From contig JALGQZ010000013.1 in the NCBI GenBank assembly GCA_023105745.1, positions 20,435,105 to 20,499,104 of the forward strand: a stretch of 64,000 bases of DNA, written 5' to 3'. Under the pieces are notes generated by a model, which did not search any database, was not told the DNA's origin, and saw only the letters and a program-made list of their open reading frames with translations. Positions 46,690-59,697 of the stretch are shown here, piece by piece. The first letter of the stretch is position 1. Every line of letters begins with the position of its first letter. The DNA comes from Austropuccinia psidii. Taxonomy: Eukaryota; Basidiomycota; Pucciniomycetes; Pucciniales; Sphaerophragmiaceae. The position numbers and the translations under genes were made by a program.

Positions 46690-47070
46690 CATGGCTGATG
46701 TGGTCTGAATTAATTTGAAGTTATGAGTAAAATTTTGCACCACCTGAAAATCCATGTGGAATTCGATGGTAAAATAAGTTCCATATTCTCAGTTATTTGA
46801 AAGAAGCAAGGCATAGTTTCCATTAAGCTTTTAATTCAAAGCTTACTTCATTAATGAAAATTTAGTTTAAATTTCATTTTCACTGCATTTCTATCAAGAG
46901 AAAATTTTTTTTTACAATCTTTTTTTTGCTAATATATTGATAAGCTTCAATTTTTTTCAGTTGTATTATAAGATATGTTGTAGTATTAAAGGATAATTGT
47001 ATCAATTTTTTCATGCAATAAATTTGATATTGTGGTCTTTTTGGTAGATAAAAGTACCTTTCAGCCTCCC
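46690..47070 (-). repeat. Truncated D-like LTR fragment
   Basis: CACCTG...GGAATTCGATGGTAAAATAA near 46740 and TTGTGGTCTTTTTGG...AAAGTACCTTTCAGCCT at its right end match the terminal 380 bp of the D LTR (compare 37270-37626). The remaining LTR is missing. It is older than the D copies. Confidence 0.65.
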
Positions 47071-47079
47071 AAATCTAAT

Positions 47080-47307
47080 ATGTCAAATTATCATCCTGAT
47101 ACCATGCAGGTATTGCCACAGTACCTCAACCCATTTCTGATATGCCTGCTCCAACTAGGCAATAAACCCTCTCTGGCATTTCCTCTCCGGATCAAAAATA
47201 ATTTGATTGATGATGATTCTCAAATCGCACCAAATTTTCCAGACAAATTTAGTTGGAAAGAAGCTTCCACCAAATTGTTACTTCACAACCTAATCAGAAT
47301 AGCTTAA
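47080..47307 (+). other. Small unrecognised ORF
   Basis: An ATG-led frame of 75 codons directly follows the LTR fragment. It is less biased than its neighbours (P-Q-Y-L-N-P-F, I-A-P-N-F-P-D-K-F-S-W). It lies on the same strand as gene X copy 2 and could be an exon of it, or chance. No homologue is recognised. Confidence 0.3.
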
Positions 47308-48009
47308 AATAATTTTTCTTAGCGTAGTATTGATTCTGTCTTATTACATAGATAGATCATAAAATGAATTTTTTGAAGCTTTGCTTTGCTTTTTTTGCTT
47401 TTTTTAATTTTTTTGGGATAAGCTGCATGAATATATGAAATGAAATATTAGATACATTAGGAAAAATCTTCAATAGTGAGAAAATTTATATTTTGAAAAT
47501 GCTTTCTATCTCAAAGGTCGTTCATCACATAAGAATCCTATTACCAAAATATTCCCAAAAGATATATTTTAAATTAAGGAAACATAGATTACCCATTGTA
47601 TGCTCCATTTAAGCCCTATACAAAAATCTGCTTCTGAAAAATGATTATTAATCCAAAAATTTACTTCAAAGGGCCATCCAGAGATACACACCTTACTTCC
47701 AAAAATAAAAGAATAGCTAAAAATGCAGGTTATCATTTTTCACAAAGCTAAAGCTGTAAAATAAGCCTTTTATCAAAATATTTCATCAAAATGATATCTG
47801 GAATGGCACAATCTCAGGATGAATTACCAAAAACAATGTTAAATACTGCAATATATTCTTTTACACCACTATACCTTTCACGGCTGTCAATAAATAGTTT
47901 TCATCTGAACTGTATGTTTTTTATTATGGCTTTCATGGTGGGAAAAAGATAATTAGTAGAAATTGAAAAGACAAATGTACATCAGAGCTCACATATTATG
48001 TAATAAACA
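47308..48009. other. AT-rich DNA without a gene
   Basis: Nothing recognisable. The homology with copy 1 of the inverted block fades in this interval. Confidence 0.45.
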
Positions 48010-49023
48010 AACAATCTTTCCAGCTCAAATAACCTTACCATATGTCATGTAATGCATTATATCAGAGAACTTATATTTATTTCCTTCGCTTACTTTCCAA
48101 AAAGATCTGTGAATTTATAATTACCTATCTTTTACCTTTACATATTATGAAACCACATTCTTTCTCTTGTTTTAATGTCTTTTTAAATGAACGTATGACT
48201 TTTATTTGTAATATAGAACTTATAGCTCTTTTAACTATGACAGTTTTAGATATTTGGCAGTTTTTATCTATTTTTTCCTCATATAAAATGGAAGAGTTTG
48301 AGGGATATTCCAATTTTCACTCTGGAAAAAGATTTTTTGTAGCTTATAGGCTCATAGAAAAATATGTAAATATTTGCTAAGAATCTTTTGAATGAATAAT
48401 CATTGAACTCCAAAAAACAGGAATATTTTTTCAATAATTAAATATTTTCTTCAAGAAAAAATCTTGATTTACTGTATAATTACTGTCCTTCTTTGACCTA
48501 ATTAGGAAGAGGAAATTTAATTTATATACATCTTTCTTTTCCATTCTGATATGGTTTTCATATGACTTTGAATAAACTTGTGTCTGGAATTGATAAATTT
48601 CCAGGCATTATCAATTTTTGTTTGAAATATTTGTCCTCTCAGAATTAACCTTTTACTCAAATTTGAGATCTGCTGATGAGCAGTTGATTTTCAACAATTT
48701 TTGAGAATTTATAAGATTCAAACAAAACTCATAAGTTAAAAAATACCCCTTGATTTTGATTTTATGATTTGAAAACTTCTGAACATAACTTCTAGAGATA
48801 AAATTATTCCAAACCCTAATTAGATTTAAGCCTTTCTGAATACTTGATAAAATGAAAAGTCTCTTCTGTCAAGAGGCCCCTCATTATCCCATGAGATTTA
48901 AATACATGAAAATGAATTTAAGATTATATATGCAGAATTTTCAATGCAACTAATTTCTCTCTAAATGTATTCTAAGAATTTACTGAAAAAAGGTAAAAGT
49001 TACATTTTGATTCTGCCTGTGAG

Positions 49024-51060
49024 TGTAAGATTTGTCTATGAAACTGTTGATAATATTACAACTAATCAACAGTACTTTGACTGTTCTTATTAAATATAAT
49101 AAGGAAATTATTATAACCACAATTAAATAATTAGATAATTAAATAATTAAATAATTAAATAATTAAATAATTAAATAATTAAATAATTAAATAATTAAAT
49201 AATTAAATAATTAAATAATTAAATAATTAAATAATTAAATAATTAAATAATTAAATAATTAAATAATTAAATAATTAAATAATTAATTATTTCTTTTACT
49301 TGTTATACACTACTAGTCATTATAACAGTAAGCAGTAATTGTCTACTAGAATCAATTGCAGGGAGTATTTAATAAGAAAACTTCTTTTGTGAAAATAATA
49401 GAATTATTTCATTATATAATTATCTTATGTAAGAATAATTATAAATATAATTCTTTAAGAAAATACTTACTCAAGAAAAACTTCATGAATTAAGAAAAAT
49501 AACTCACTAGTACTCCAAAGAACTTATCAATGATAAAAGTTGAGAAATTTGACAGATAATTGTGGATTTAAGGGATCAAAAAATGGATATATAACAGTAT
49601 TGAAGCAATATATAGTTGATTTCTATGATTTCAAGTCTTTCTGATTAATTCTTAAAGAATAAAACACTTGATAAAAAGTTTTAACTAATACTTACTTGTT
49701 GGTAATAAACATATAATGGAATAATGTGATGATTTGGAAAAACAGCAAGAGGAGGCCTCTTTCAAGTTTAAAACAGCTCACAGAGGTGTGCCATGGAGCA
49801 AACAGAAAAACTAGTAAGTTAGAAAACAATAAAGCTTTTGGATTATTTATTGAATCATCTGTTTTCATGTAAGATCATCATAATTACTTAATTGGTGCTT
49901 TTATGTGACTACCAACCCATTGATGCTTAAGAATAAAAGGAGTAATAACTATATATCTTATTTTATTACAAAATAATAATTTATTTCTAAAAATTATGAA
50001 TGTTATTGGAAAATTCATCACAGAGTTTATTTTCTGTGAATTATAAAGATTCAGTATTTCACATGGAATCATCAAAATTGGACTGTATGTGAAACTTTGA
50101 ATTTTACTGAGAAAAGTATAATTGTTGGTGTTATTTATATGGATTATACAGTTCTCAATTAGTCCTGAAAGTTTCAGAAAGATTAACTAAGAATTGTATT
50201 TTTAAGGAATTTTTGAAGTTTTTACCTCATTTCTACATAGAATTGCAAATAGCACTACATGGCTGCTAGCTATAAGGTAAATCAATGGTACTAGTCCAAA
50301 AAAGATTTCAATTAATCTTTTGAGGATTATCAATGGAAGTTAATGAGGAATTTACATGGTTACAGGAGTCTAAGTTGCTCTTTACCTCCTTGGTAGGTCA
50401 AAATAGCAGCTTATTTCCTATTTTCTTATGATATATTGAAGTTCTGAATTGGTAACCAAGTTCCCAAAAGGTTTTAGCTTACTAATTGGGCCAAGATCAG
50501 CCATGGATCCAATCTTTGGAGCTTTCCACGCCTCAGAGGCCTCGTAACTTGGGTACCCTGGCTCTCTTTGATGTCTTTTGTTGCCCTTGACTATTTTTTA
50601 CCTCAAAAATAGAAATTTGGGCTTAAAGTGAGATATCCACTATGGGTGTACCAAAAGTGAATGTAAGAATACCATAATATTAAGTGCCAAAAATGTGTAT
50701 AACACTATTCTTAGTGTATATGTAACATGGGATTTCTCACATTCCCATTATTTTGGCGTGAAATTGAGAAACACAAAAATGTTCACAGATATTTAAGTAT
50801 TTTCCATATTACCACCTCAAAGAGTTGATTTGACATTATTCGCTCTATGGAGTTACCCTAGGTGAAATTTTGTTTAGAATCCAAATCTGAACACAAATTG
50901 ATGGATTTAATTACTCAATAAAAAGTTATTCATTTTTTCTGAAATTCAAAAAGATGAACTTTGAATATATGCATGACTTATGGGTTATTCATAGTTCAGA
51001 ATTTATTTTTAAGATAATTGTGGCCTATTTGGGTATGTAAAATATACCTAAAGGCTCACA
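49024..51060 (-). repeat. A-type solo LTR with expanded microsatellite (2037 bp)
   Basis: In plus-strand reading it runs from TGTAAGATTTGTC to AAGGCTCACA, the reverse of the element A LTR. Flanks GTGAG (49019-49023) and CTGAG (51061-51065) form a target duplication with one mismatch; the empty site in copy 1 has GTAAG. It is about 110 bp longer than its relatives because of the repeat at 49121-49290. No internal region remains, as expected after LTR-LTR recombination. Confidence 0.92.
49121..49290. repeat. (AATTAAAT)n microsatellite
   Basis: About 21 near-perfect 8-bp units lie inside the solo LTR. The same site holds only two or three units in the LTRs at about 5695-5715 and 61291-61310, so the array grew after this copy was made. 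Confidence 0.95.
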
Positions 51061-51789
51061 CTGAGACTCTCAGCATATTTCTGGAAAAAAGACTTAGTTC
51101 AAATTGGAAATTCAAATTGACATATTATTGTGTTTGTTGAGTTGATCTCAAGGTAAAATTGTTTATTTAATGGAAAAATAGTACTTAAAATCCTCCAATT
51201 TGTGTTTCTTTGCTCAATAGAAGTTGTAAATAAGCCATTATATCTACTCATGGGATTAAATATGATGAAAATGTGAGGTATGCTTATGTAAATGATCATT
51301 TGAAGCTATATGGATGGATTTCAGTCTATGAAGTCTTATATGTTTAATACAAGATATAACAAAAATTACTATGTGTTTTTAGTACATTGAGCTTCATTGA
51401 GTTTCAGAAAACTGGACTCAGCCTCAAAAAGCTATCTCTGGCTACTTCATTTCATCATCAGTCCAAAATCTGTTTTACTTTTGGATCAGTTAAATCCAAT
51501 ATTAATATCTTCTCATATGAAGTCCAAACGGAAATTACATCACAAATTTGTGCAATTACGCTTTCTTCAGAAAATATTTTTTTTGGAGAGGAAATATATT
51601 GGATATATCTTGTGTTCTCCCATACAAAATACATCCATTTTCCGGTTCAGGGCATAAGTGTTAGATTTTCTTTGCCGGCTTGAGAGCTTGGAGTAACTCC
51701 CTATTTGATTTTGATTTCTAATATCATCAGAGTAAAAGATATTTTTTTTCTCAACAGGGGGAAGCTAGTGTCATGTTCCATTATCAAAA

Positions 51790-52150
51790 TGTAAGTCACT
51801 ATGAAGTATTTTTAGAAAAATGCATATCAAGCTTATAATTACCATGAAAACCTTCAAGACTGAATTCTTTTCAAAAAAGCAAAAACAGTTACAGCTTCAA
51901 CAAATTCTTTGATAATTTGAGTATGATCTCTCACTCTGCATTGTATTAAAAAGTCAATAGATTCAAAATTCATTTCTAACAGTTTTCCATTCTGAAATAG
52001 GTCACCAATAGATTTACTGAATAGAAAGACTATATTTGCGTCTCCACTGGAACCTTTTTTCTTATATTTACTTATAATATCTCAACAATGATCAAATTTA
52101 CCAGATCATCAGCTTGATTTTAAGCAAATTTAACTTCATAAAACTGATAA
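51790..52150 (-). pseudogene. Gene Y, copy 2 (unrecognised)
   Basis: The minus strand reads G-S-S-G-D-A-N-I-V-F-L-F-S-K-S-I-G-D near 52045, F-Q-N-G-K-L-L-E-M-N-F near 51990 and V-E-A-V-T-V-F-A-F-L-K near 51895. After a frameshift it reads F-S-L-E-G-F-H-G-N to a stop near 51795. It mirrors the ORF at 30884-31192, with a stop and a frameshift added. It is convergent with gene X copy 2. Confidence 0.45.
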
Positions 52151-52462
52151 TAATCAATAAATGGTATACATTTTTTTTAATTGAGAAGAAAATAAATATA
52201 TATGCAGAATCTAAGATAAAATATTCACTAAGGACTCTCCCTCAATTAGTGATATTATTCAATGGAGCTACCCTAATCCATATCTAAGATACAAAACCTA
52301 TGAGGACCAATAGTAAATAAGCTCACCAAATATAAGATTTGGCATAAAAAACACCTGTGAAGCCTCATGAAGATTAATATCACTAGAAATAGTAGCCAAC
52401 CAAGATATGTGAGTTTGGAAAGGGCCTAATAAAATATAGTATATTTACAGTATAACCTTAAG

Positions 52463-53674
52463 TGTGCTCAGCATAAACCTTAATTTTCACCTTACATCTA
52501 AAATCTAAAAAAAGAGGCTGAACCCCTTCAAGTGGGAATTAAAATTGAATCATTCAAACAGGGCTATCCAATGGTACTAGTCAAGTTGAGCTAGCCCCAA
52601 AACTATGGAGGTTATGGCCAAAATGAGGTAAAATAAGGGTGAATAAAATATTCACCTCTCATCCAATTTCTACAGTTTTAGTGTGAGATACCCACAGTGG
52701 GGTCTCTTTGGAAAGTGAAAAATCAGGGATATCATATGGTTTCATCCATTTTCCCATATCCCATCTAGAAAAAAAGTGATGGGGAAAAAAAGTTCAATAC
52801 AGATTTTGAGAAAATCATATATTTAGATAGCTAAAATTGAACATGGCATAACTCTGCCATATCTAATGTTAACCAAACCCAATGAGGTACCATTGTGTAG
52901 ATCCCCTCCATGGCTACACAATGAACCAATTTGGAGGTCAATATCTTAAAAACTGATGAAGGCTTAGCAGTTTTAAGGTCAAACTCACATATATAGAGAC
53001 AACAGCTTTAGTGTGGGATACTTTACCCTAAGTATGATTATGAGGTGTCAAATAGACAAAGAGGCTTGTTTATACATCAATGGATAATAGCTTAGTAAAA
53101 TACACGGGTGCATACAGGTTCTAGACAGCTTCTGATGTGTCAGAAGCACCAGAACACACCTGTAAACTCCATTAGTAAGATATTTCACCCTGTATAGGGT
53201 AAAAATGACAAATTGTGGTTATAAAACCACGTTTACATCCAATACGACACTTTATCGAGTGTTTAGAACCACAAACAAGCCGAAAGTAGTGAAACATTTC
53301 ACTCTGTGGGCATGTGCAGAGGTAAACGACCTCCCACTACCCCAGAGAAAGATAAAATGAGGCCTTTCCCCACCAGAAGGCCAATCCATCATCCTGTTCT
53401 CAATATTTCTATCTGGTATAGCTTCTTAAAGAAGTGGTACCCTTATAATTGAACAGGTATAATTATAATTTTAATTATTGTGGGGTTTATTGATGTAAAC
53501 CAACAGATAAACATTGCACCCAGGGCTATCAATAGCACCCACTATCACTAAGCTCTTTCATTATAGCCCTTTTAACCATCTACTAACTCAATTACAATCA
53601 TTCTGTTAGTTTCACACTCACAGTTGTAGCTTTTATTTATCATTGTACAGCTATATCATAAAGTCACCCTGACA
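52463..53674 (+). repeat. B-type LTR fragment (5' end missing)
   Basis: It begins TGCTCAGCATAAACCTTAAT, which matches position ~205 of the B LTR (6249), and ends AAGTCACCCTGACA like the complete LTR. The TATA-like box is at about 53348. The first ~200 bp and any target duplication are absent. Confidence 0.88.
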
Positions 53675-56600
53675 CTAAAATAATAAGAGTCATTAGTAAT
53701 CCAAAGTCACTTTGAGATTCAGAGAGACTTCAAGTACCCCCCAATCAGGTATTATCTCATATAATTCCTGAATTATTTATTTATGAGCTCATATTCATTA
53801 CAGATACAAGCAAAATTATTCAGTATTTCAACTATAAAATGTTATTTACTCTTTCCTTTAGGACAATCACCATGAGAAAATGGGCTACACCTGTCACCAG
53901 GTACACCATTTGGACTTCAGCTTGCACACAGCTCAGCCTCAGCTATTATTGTTCTTCTGTGATGAGTTGATACATGACTATCTCTGTTTTGAAAAATTCT
54001 TATTTCTTCTCAGCCAAAAGAAGATTATGGATATATCAAGAAAATATGATAATACCTTTGTGCATTCCTTACCTAATTTGAGCCACATTCTTATTTCAGC
54101 TTTGAAACTCCAGAATTTTAAAAAATTCTTATATCTTCAGATTTTTGATGAAAACACCAATTCTCCAAATTAGATTTCCTGGTTTTTTTTGTTTTTAAAT
54201 AGGTATATCCAAATATTTGAATTCTTCATTGAAAATAACTAAGGTTTCTGACTTGAGAATAGAAAAAGAAAAGTACAAGAAGTTTACAGCTTTGATAATG
54301 AATTGTCTTGAAGCCTACTACCAGAAGGTGTATGTCTCCATCAAAAAAATGTTGATCATAGATCTTTAAATTTTTTGAAGAGTATTGTAGGTCTGAATCT
54401 AATCGTTTTATATGGCTCCATTAACTAAATTTTCTTAAGAAATTACCAAAGTATGGGATGCAGTTTCAAAGATTTCAGAGAAATTATCTTGAAATGACCA
54501 ATGTCAAATGTGCGAATTAAAGTTATTCATAGCTTAAACATTAATGTAAATAATTTTTATCTTTCATTCTGATCTTTCATTAATAATCTAAATACATATT
54601 ATATCATTTAGCTTCTTATTTTTGAGTATTTCATATCTAAAAATCAGGAATTAGTCTTATAGGCTGCCTTTGGGATTGTTATTTTTCTCCTTCCATTTTT
54701 CTCCCTCTAACCATCTTGATCCCCTTCCACATTCAATCATTCACTCTATTATAGTTTGATAACAATATTGAAAATCATTAAGCTTTTAATATTATAGAGG
54801 TATCATAAGCATCAAAGTAGAACAAAAATATTTCCTATATGGTTTAAAATGGATCTTCCAGTTATATAATATATTCAAGTATTTCTTATTTCCCTCATTT
54901 TACTGATTTTTTTTTATTTTCCTTCGATTAATAATCACAAGCTCTCAACCCTTCATTTTATAAAAAGCTTTGTTTAATTAAAATCATATTACATTTTTAA
55001 TATGGTATATGTTTGTCTACTTTAAGAGCTATTTTGGGTTTTAAATTGCAGATTTTTAAGAATATACAATGTGATGTCAAAAAATTTAATTAAAGAACAG
55101 AATTTCAAGAGAAAGTAAATAGTAAAAGCAGAAATTCAATCAATATTGAACAATGAAAACATGAGGAAAAGTTTGAACAGTAAACCTTTTGAATTTATTT
55201 GTTAAAATTGAGGAAGCAAATGGATTGGGTTTGATTTTTTAATATTGGTAAATATGAACTAATGTAAACTTTTATTTATCTATGTTTTGGGAATGTTAAG
55301 TTTCAAATTAATGTGAAATTAAAAAACAGTTATTAAAATATATAAATCTGAAAATCAGGTTAAATAAAAATATCTTTACCTTCTTTATTCAAAATGCATA
55401 ATAAATTTTACTTAATTTGATGTATATATTCAATCTAATTGAATATTTTATCACTTCCTTGACACCTTTCAAATCAAAATAATGTGATATTTCATCAGGC
55501 TTTAGGTTTGTAAAATCTACATATATGGCAGGAATGAATTGGAATAAGGAAATATGCTTCCCAACAACATTTGGAAATTCCAGAATATGATAAAAACGTA
55601 TTTAGGAGCATTATCTATTTCTGAATTTCAATCAATTATATTATTGAAGTCATTCTCTCCCCATATTTTTTTATTTTATACAATGCAGCTTAATAGGAAT
55701 GTGTTCAGTCAAAAGAGTATGGCTGTCATTACTCCTATTAAGCCATAAGCTAAATTATATGATTCTCTTGATTTGTCTCCTTACATATTTATATGAAGGA
55801 TTGAAAAGGCTCTGATTTTCTGATTGAGGTTCTTGAATTTTAAAATCTGGGAATGAGTTAGATTATTAAAAATTAAGTTAAGAAATAATCACATTATTTT
55901 GAATGTTTCAAACCTGTATCTCTCTTATATAGCTTATTGATTGATACCTCATATATGCTATTGACCATTTGGAAATTCCCTGTATGTTATGGTGAAAATA
56001 CAGAATACTTCAGCCACTGGGAAAGATTAAAGTGATTTTTTAACACACAATAGTCAATTCAAAAAGGCTCTTCTGCGAAGTAAAGCTCAAAAAGATGGGG
56101 GAATTGCTAAAATACAATTTCAGTAATTCAGTTTTTAGCCATCAATTTGATGTAAAACAAAAAAAATTCATATCTCAACAAAAGATGTGTTTTCCACTTG
56201 GCTAAAAATCAATTGGTTTTCTTGTTCATGTTAATACAGAAGCTGGTTTATGAAGCTTTATATTCCTCTTCAATGTATAAGAAAAATAATTCATTCTTTA
56301 TTTAAAAAGTACTCAATTATCACTAAATTTCATCTTATAAAGGACTTACTAATGTTAATCAAAGAATATTTTTATTATTATCCACAATTATCTCAGATTT
56401 TCCAACTATGACCATATTTAGAAAGGTCAATAGCTGAACTGAGAGGAAATGGATCTTTTTCATATTTATTAGTTATTAGGGATTGGTTCCAGCTCAATGT
56501 AGGTATCAGGGGTGGGACTTCAAGCCTTGGAATCAGGATCATCCAATGGTTTCTGAATAATCATGAATAGTTGTTGAGTAGTGGAAAATGAGTTTTGAAA

Positions 56601-56991
56601 AGAATTTGAATAAATGTTTGATGGCAATTATGGGAATGCTTGACTTTCTGTTGGCTTTGTGCCTTCATTTTGGTTGTATTCAACACTTCTTTCAGCCTTG
56701 TTTTTTTTAAATTCATATAGGAAGCTTGAATAATGGGAATTGAAGTTACATGAAATCAGCTTGCATGCTACAGTCCTACACTGAAGTATTGTTGAAGAAT
56801 ACTTTCCCTCAGGATCCTCTTCCGTATCAGAGCAAAAGTCAGAAGAGGGAAGAATTTTTGAGGTTAATTCTTTTCCAAGGTACCTTTTTGATGTTACAAC
56901 TTTATGTTTAGTTACCTTTCAGATGGTTGGATCAGCCATAATTTCCTTGTTCATATTCCTATTCCTATTGGATAATGACATACCTGTGATC
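53675..56991. other. AT-rich DNA with one weak ORF
   Basis: The frame at 53880-54173 (97 codons) starts with a less AT-biased part (C-H-Q-V-H-H-L-D-F) and then becomes composition-driven. No homologue is recognised and no repeat boundary seen. Confidence 0.4.
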
Positions 56992-57474
56992 TTATATGGG
57001 GCTTTGTCCTTGTCTTCCATAGTATTTTTGGCTTCCTAAAATTGTCTTTTTTTCCTCTCGCCATATTTCTGAAATTCTGATTACTGTTTCATGCTGGCAT
57101 TGAGATGGATCAAGGGAATAATTTTTGAAAGATCCTATATTAATTGCAATAAGCCAGTGCTTTTTGATAACTCCAAGTATTGTATTTTCCCATGTTGTGA
57201 TGGGTTTTATTGCCAGTTGAAAAGAAAATTTTTGAATTCCATAGTTGAAGAGCTCAGAAGTGGCTTGATGTTTGTGCATCCCTGGAATTCCCTTTATTCC
57301 TCCATGATAACTTGTATCTGAAGATGCTATCTCAAAGAAACCTTCATTTGAAACTAGTTCCTCAGTATTTGGCACAATTAAATTAGAGATACGCTTCTCT
57401 GAAGGTGGTTCTGGTAATGGAGATCCATGAGGGGAAATTTCAAGGATCTTTTTAATGAAATCCCTTGGGCACAC
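56992..57474 (-). other. Unrecognised ORF of 160 codons
   Basis: The frame is open from a stop at 57484 to 56992, but its first codon is GTG and the first in-frame ATG is near 57280, so it would be an exon or a relic. Composition is protein-like (P-H-G-S-P-L-P-E-P-P-S-E-K-R; D-P-S-Q-C-Q-H-E-T-V). The overlapping frame at 57378-57593 is a shadow. No family is recognised and there are no neighbours to give context. Confidence 0.35.
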
Positions 57475-58439
57475 AGGCAGATTTTATCATTTGACCTTGG
57501 AAGGTACATTGAAACCTCTTTGTTTATTCTTCTAGTTGAGATGGGGAGTTTTGTATGACTAACCATTATATTTAGAATTCTCAAAAGTATCAAAAGAGTT
57601 TTTGGAAATGATTGGTGAGTGGAATTATGAGAGAAACTTGTATATTAATTGTAGTTTTGTTTTTATTGGAAGCCTATTATTATGAAAAATGGGCTCAAAA
57701 TTTTATTTAATCTAAATTTATAATAGCAGTGGGTAAATATTTGCGATTAATGGATTTTATTTGGCCTTTCTTACATAAACTCTTGGGAAGGGGTTTGCTA
57801 ATTTTTAATCAATTTGGCAATAATTTCAAAGACTCACTATGTAATCTTTGTTACTCATTTCATCTTTTCTAATTACTATTTATGATACAACAAAGCAGAT
57901 CTTATTCAAAAGACAACCTTAAAAAATCCTATATCAAGATAATAAAACAAGTTCACACATAATAAAATTACTTTTTAGAGCTAGAGGGGATACACCCAAA
58001 GTCTTTTACACTAACACTTGATATTTTTGCTAGTAAGGGGTTCATTGAATTTACAATAGGACCTTTTTTCACAGTCGCTCTTCTAATTGAAAAGGGCATG
58101 TAACTCAGGAAACTGGGACTTACTCAGGGAGGGCTCAAGATATGGTAAAAGGAAAACACATTTAAGGGTGTAAATAGATGGAAGTACTAAAATAAGAAAT
58201 ATAAGAAAGCAGAAAAAAAACAATAAGAGTAAGAAATAAAAGAGAAAACCACAGCCAAGTCCAAGTCCACTGGTTCAACCTGTCAGAATGGAAAGAGAAT
58301 TATTAATAAGGATATGGAGACCCAACTCATACCTTACAGGCAAAGAAAGGCAATGCAAAGACTAACTTAAAATTAAATAAATATGATTCCCAAAATAAGT
58401 ATAAGAATATTCATAAAATTATAAATAAACTAAATTAAT
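57475..58439. other. AT-rich DNA without a gene
   Basis: A/G-rich stretches near 58195-58260 may belong to the LTR of element E, but no boundary can be set. Confidence 0.4.
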
Positions 58440-59697
58440 TAACTGGGGAAAAGTCCCCTGGGGGAGAAAGAGGGTCTGGTATATGTGAGAATCACCATCC
58501 ATGATCCAGACAGAGAATTTTCATGAGAATGACGGATGGTTGAATTGAATCTGGTCAATAAAGGTCCTGTATGGCTGTACAGGTTCTGTAAAAGTGGTAT
58601 GGTGGTCTTTAGTGATCATACAGTTTCAAGATGGTTTAGCCAAACTGTATTGGGTAATTCCAACCGGTACACAACCTTACAGGCTGCATTGGTGAACGAG
58701 ACTGTATGCATGTTTCAGAAAGGAAGATTGCTGAAACTGAATTCTGATAAAAACAGTAGTTTTTCTGGCTTTGAGGTGTCTGAATGGGTGTAAGTATGAA
58801 TACCCTTACCCCTCGCTAGTGGTTGTTATAAGATCCCCCTTGGGAAACTGATGGGCTCCTGAACACCATAATACTCTGCCACTGTTGAGTGGCATCTAAA
58901 TATCCCCACTTTTTTTTCAAAAACTTCTTTTCAATTTATTTTTTCCTCTTGACCATTATCCTGAAATTCCAACCTTCTCTTCTCTGTTATACTTGAACTG
59001 ATTCATCTTCCCCCTTCTTTTACATTTATTAAGTCTTCTTTCAACTTTTTAAATGTGATTTTCTTGAATTGAGTCAGTATCTTCTTTTCATTGAATGGCC
59101 CTAGGTTGTATAATAAAAAGAATTCCATAGAGCTCTTCTGCTCCAAATTATATGGCCAATGAGCATATTAACATATACCTGTTGTTATTTGGCCAATTTG
59201 ATGTTTTGAGTCCCTTCTTGTCTTTAATGAAAGTCTCAAAGCCCCAAAGGAGGGATCTTGTGCCCACTATTATTGAAAAATGACCCAAAAATGGTGTTGG
59301 CGCCATCACCATGGCCAATTTCGAAGCTGTTGGTTTAAGGCCATGTTGGCCTTTTGTGGTTGTACGGTCTGCGGGCCATAGACTGTATGCCGTGGTTTCT
59401 TGTACCAAGTGTTTGGCCAAAAGAAAAGATTGTTTTCAAAATTAAAATACAAGTTCTTCAGAGTTCCACTTTTGCTTTGTTGGGAAGAAGCCATGTCATT
59501 GTACTGGACCATTGGCTTCCAATGTCAGAAGACCTTTATGGAGTAAAAAGGATGGACCTTTTGGGAAGGAGTTCCCAGTTTCTGAAGCCCCTACTCTTGA
59601 TGCTACTTCAGGGTATTTGAATTGTGAGTCTGGTGGATTTCTTGATTGAATTGAATGCTGAAAACTTGATATAGTCACTGGTTCTAGGCAAAGGGAT

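Larger units (their letters stand above)
48030..51762 (+). pseudogene. Gene X, copy 2 (unrecognised, split by LTR)
   Basis: Segments parallel copy 1. F-I-C-N-I-E-L-I-A near 48210 lies in an open frame of 112 codons at 48042-48380. F-E-I-F...S-E-L-T-F-Y-S-N-L and A-D-E-Q-L-I-F-N lie at about 48625-48705, and L-F-C-Q-E-A-P-H-Y-P-M-R-F-K-Y at about 48860-48905. L-I-L-P-V then stops at the LTR, and R-L-S-A-Y-F-W-K-K-D-L resumes at 51065. D-E-N-V-R-Y-A-Y-V-N-D-H-L-K-L-Y lies near 51270, and the exon after TTTTTAG at 51383. V-R-F-S-L-P-A and V-K-D-I-F-F-L-N-R-G end near 51762. More stops and fewer CG dinucleotides than copy 1 suggest the more decayed copy. Confidence 0.5.
48010..52462. repeat. Inverted gene block, copy 2 (split by a solo LTR)
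   Basis: 48010-49023 and 51061-52462 together align in reverse to 32990-30541. The solo LTR at 49024-51060 interrupts it, and the uninterrupted site is preserved in copy 1 near 31930. The right end is cut by the B-type LTR fragment at 52463. Confidence 0.8.

Noticed and set aside
59148..59420. Minus-strand ORF of 90 codons in the E1 leader
   Set aside because: It begins with TTG, lies antisense to the leader, and its composition reflects the GC-richer leader. I could not support it as a gene.
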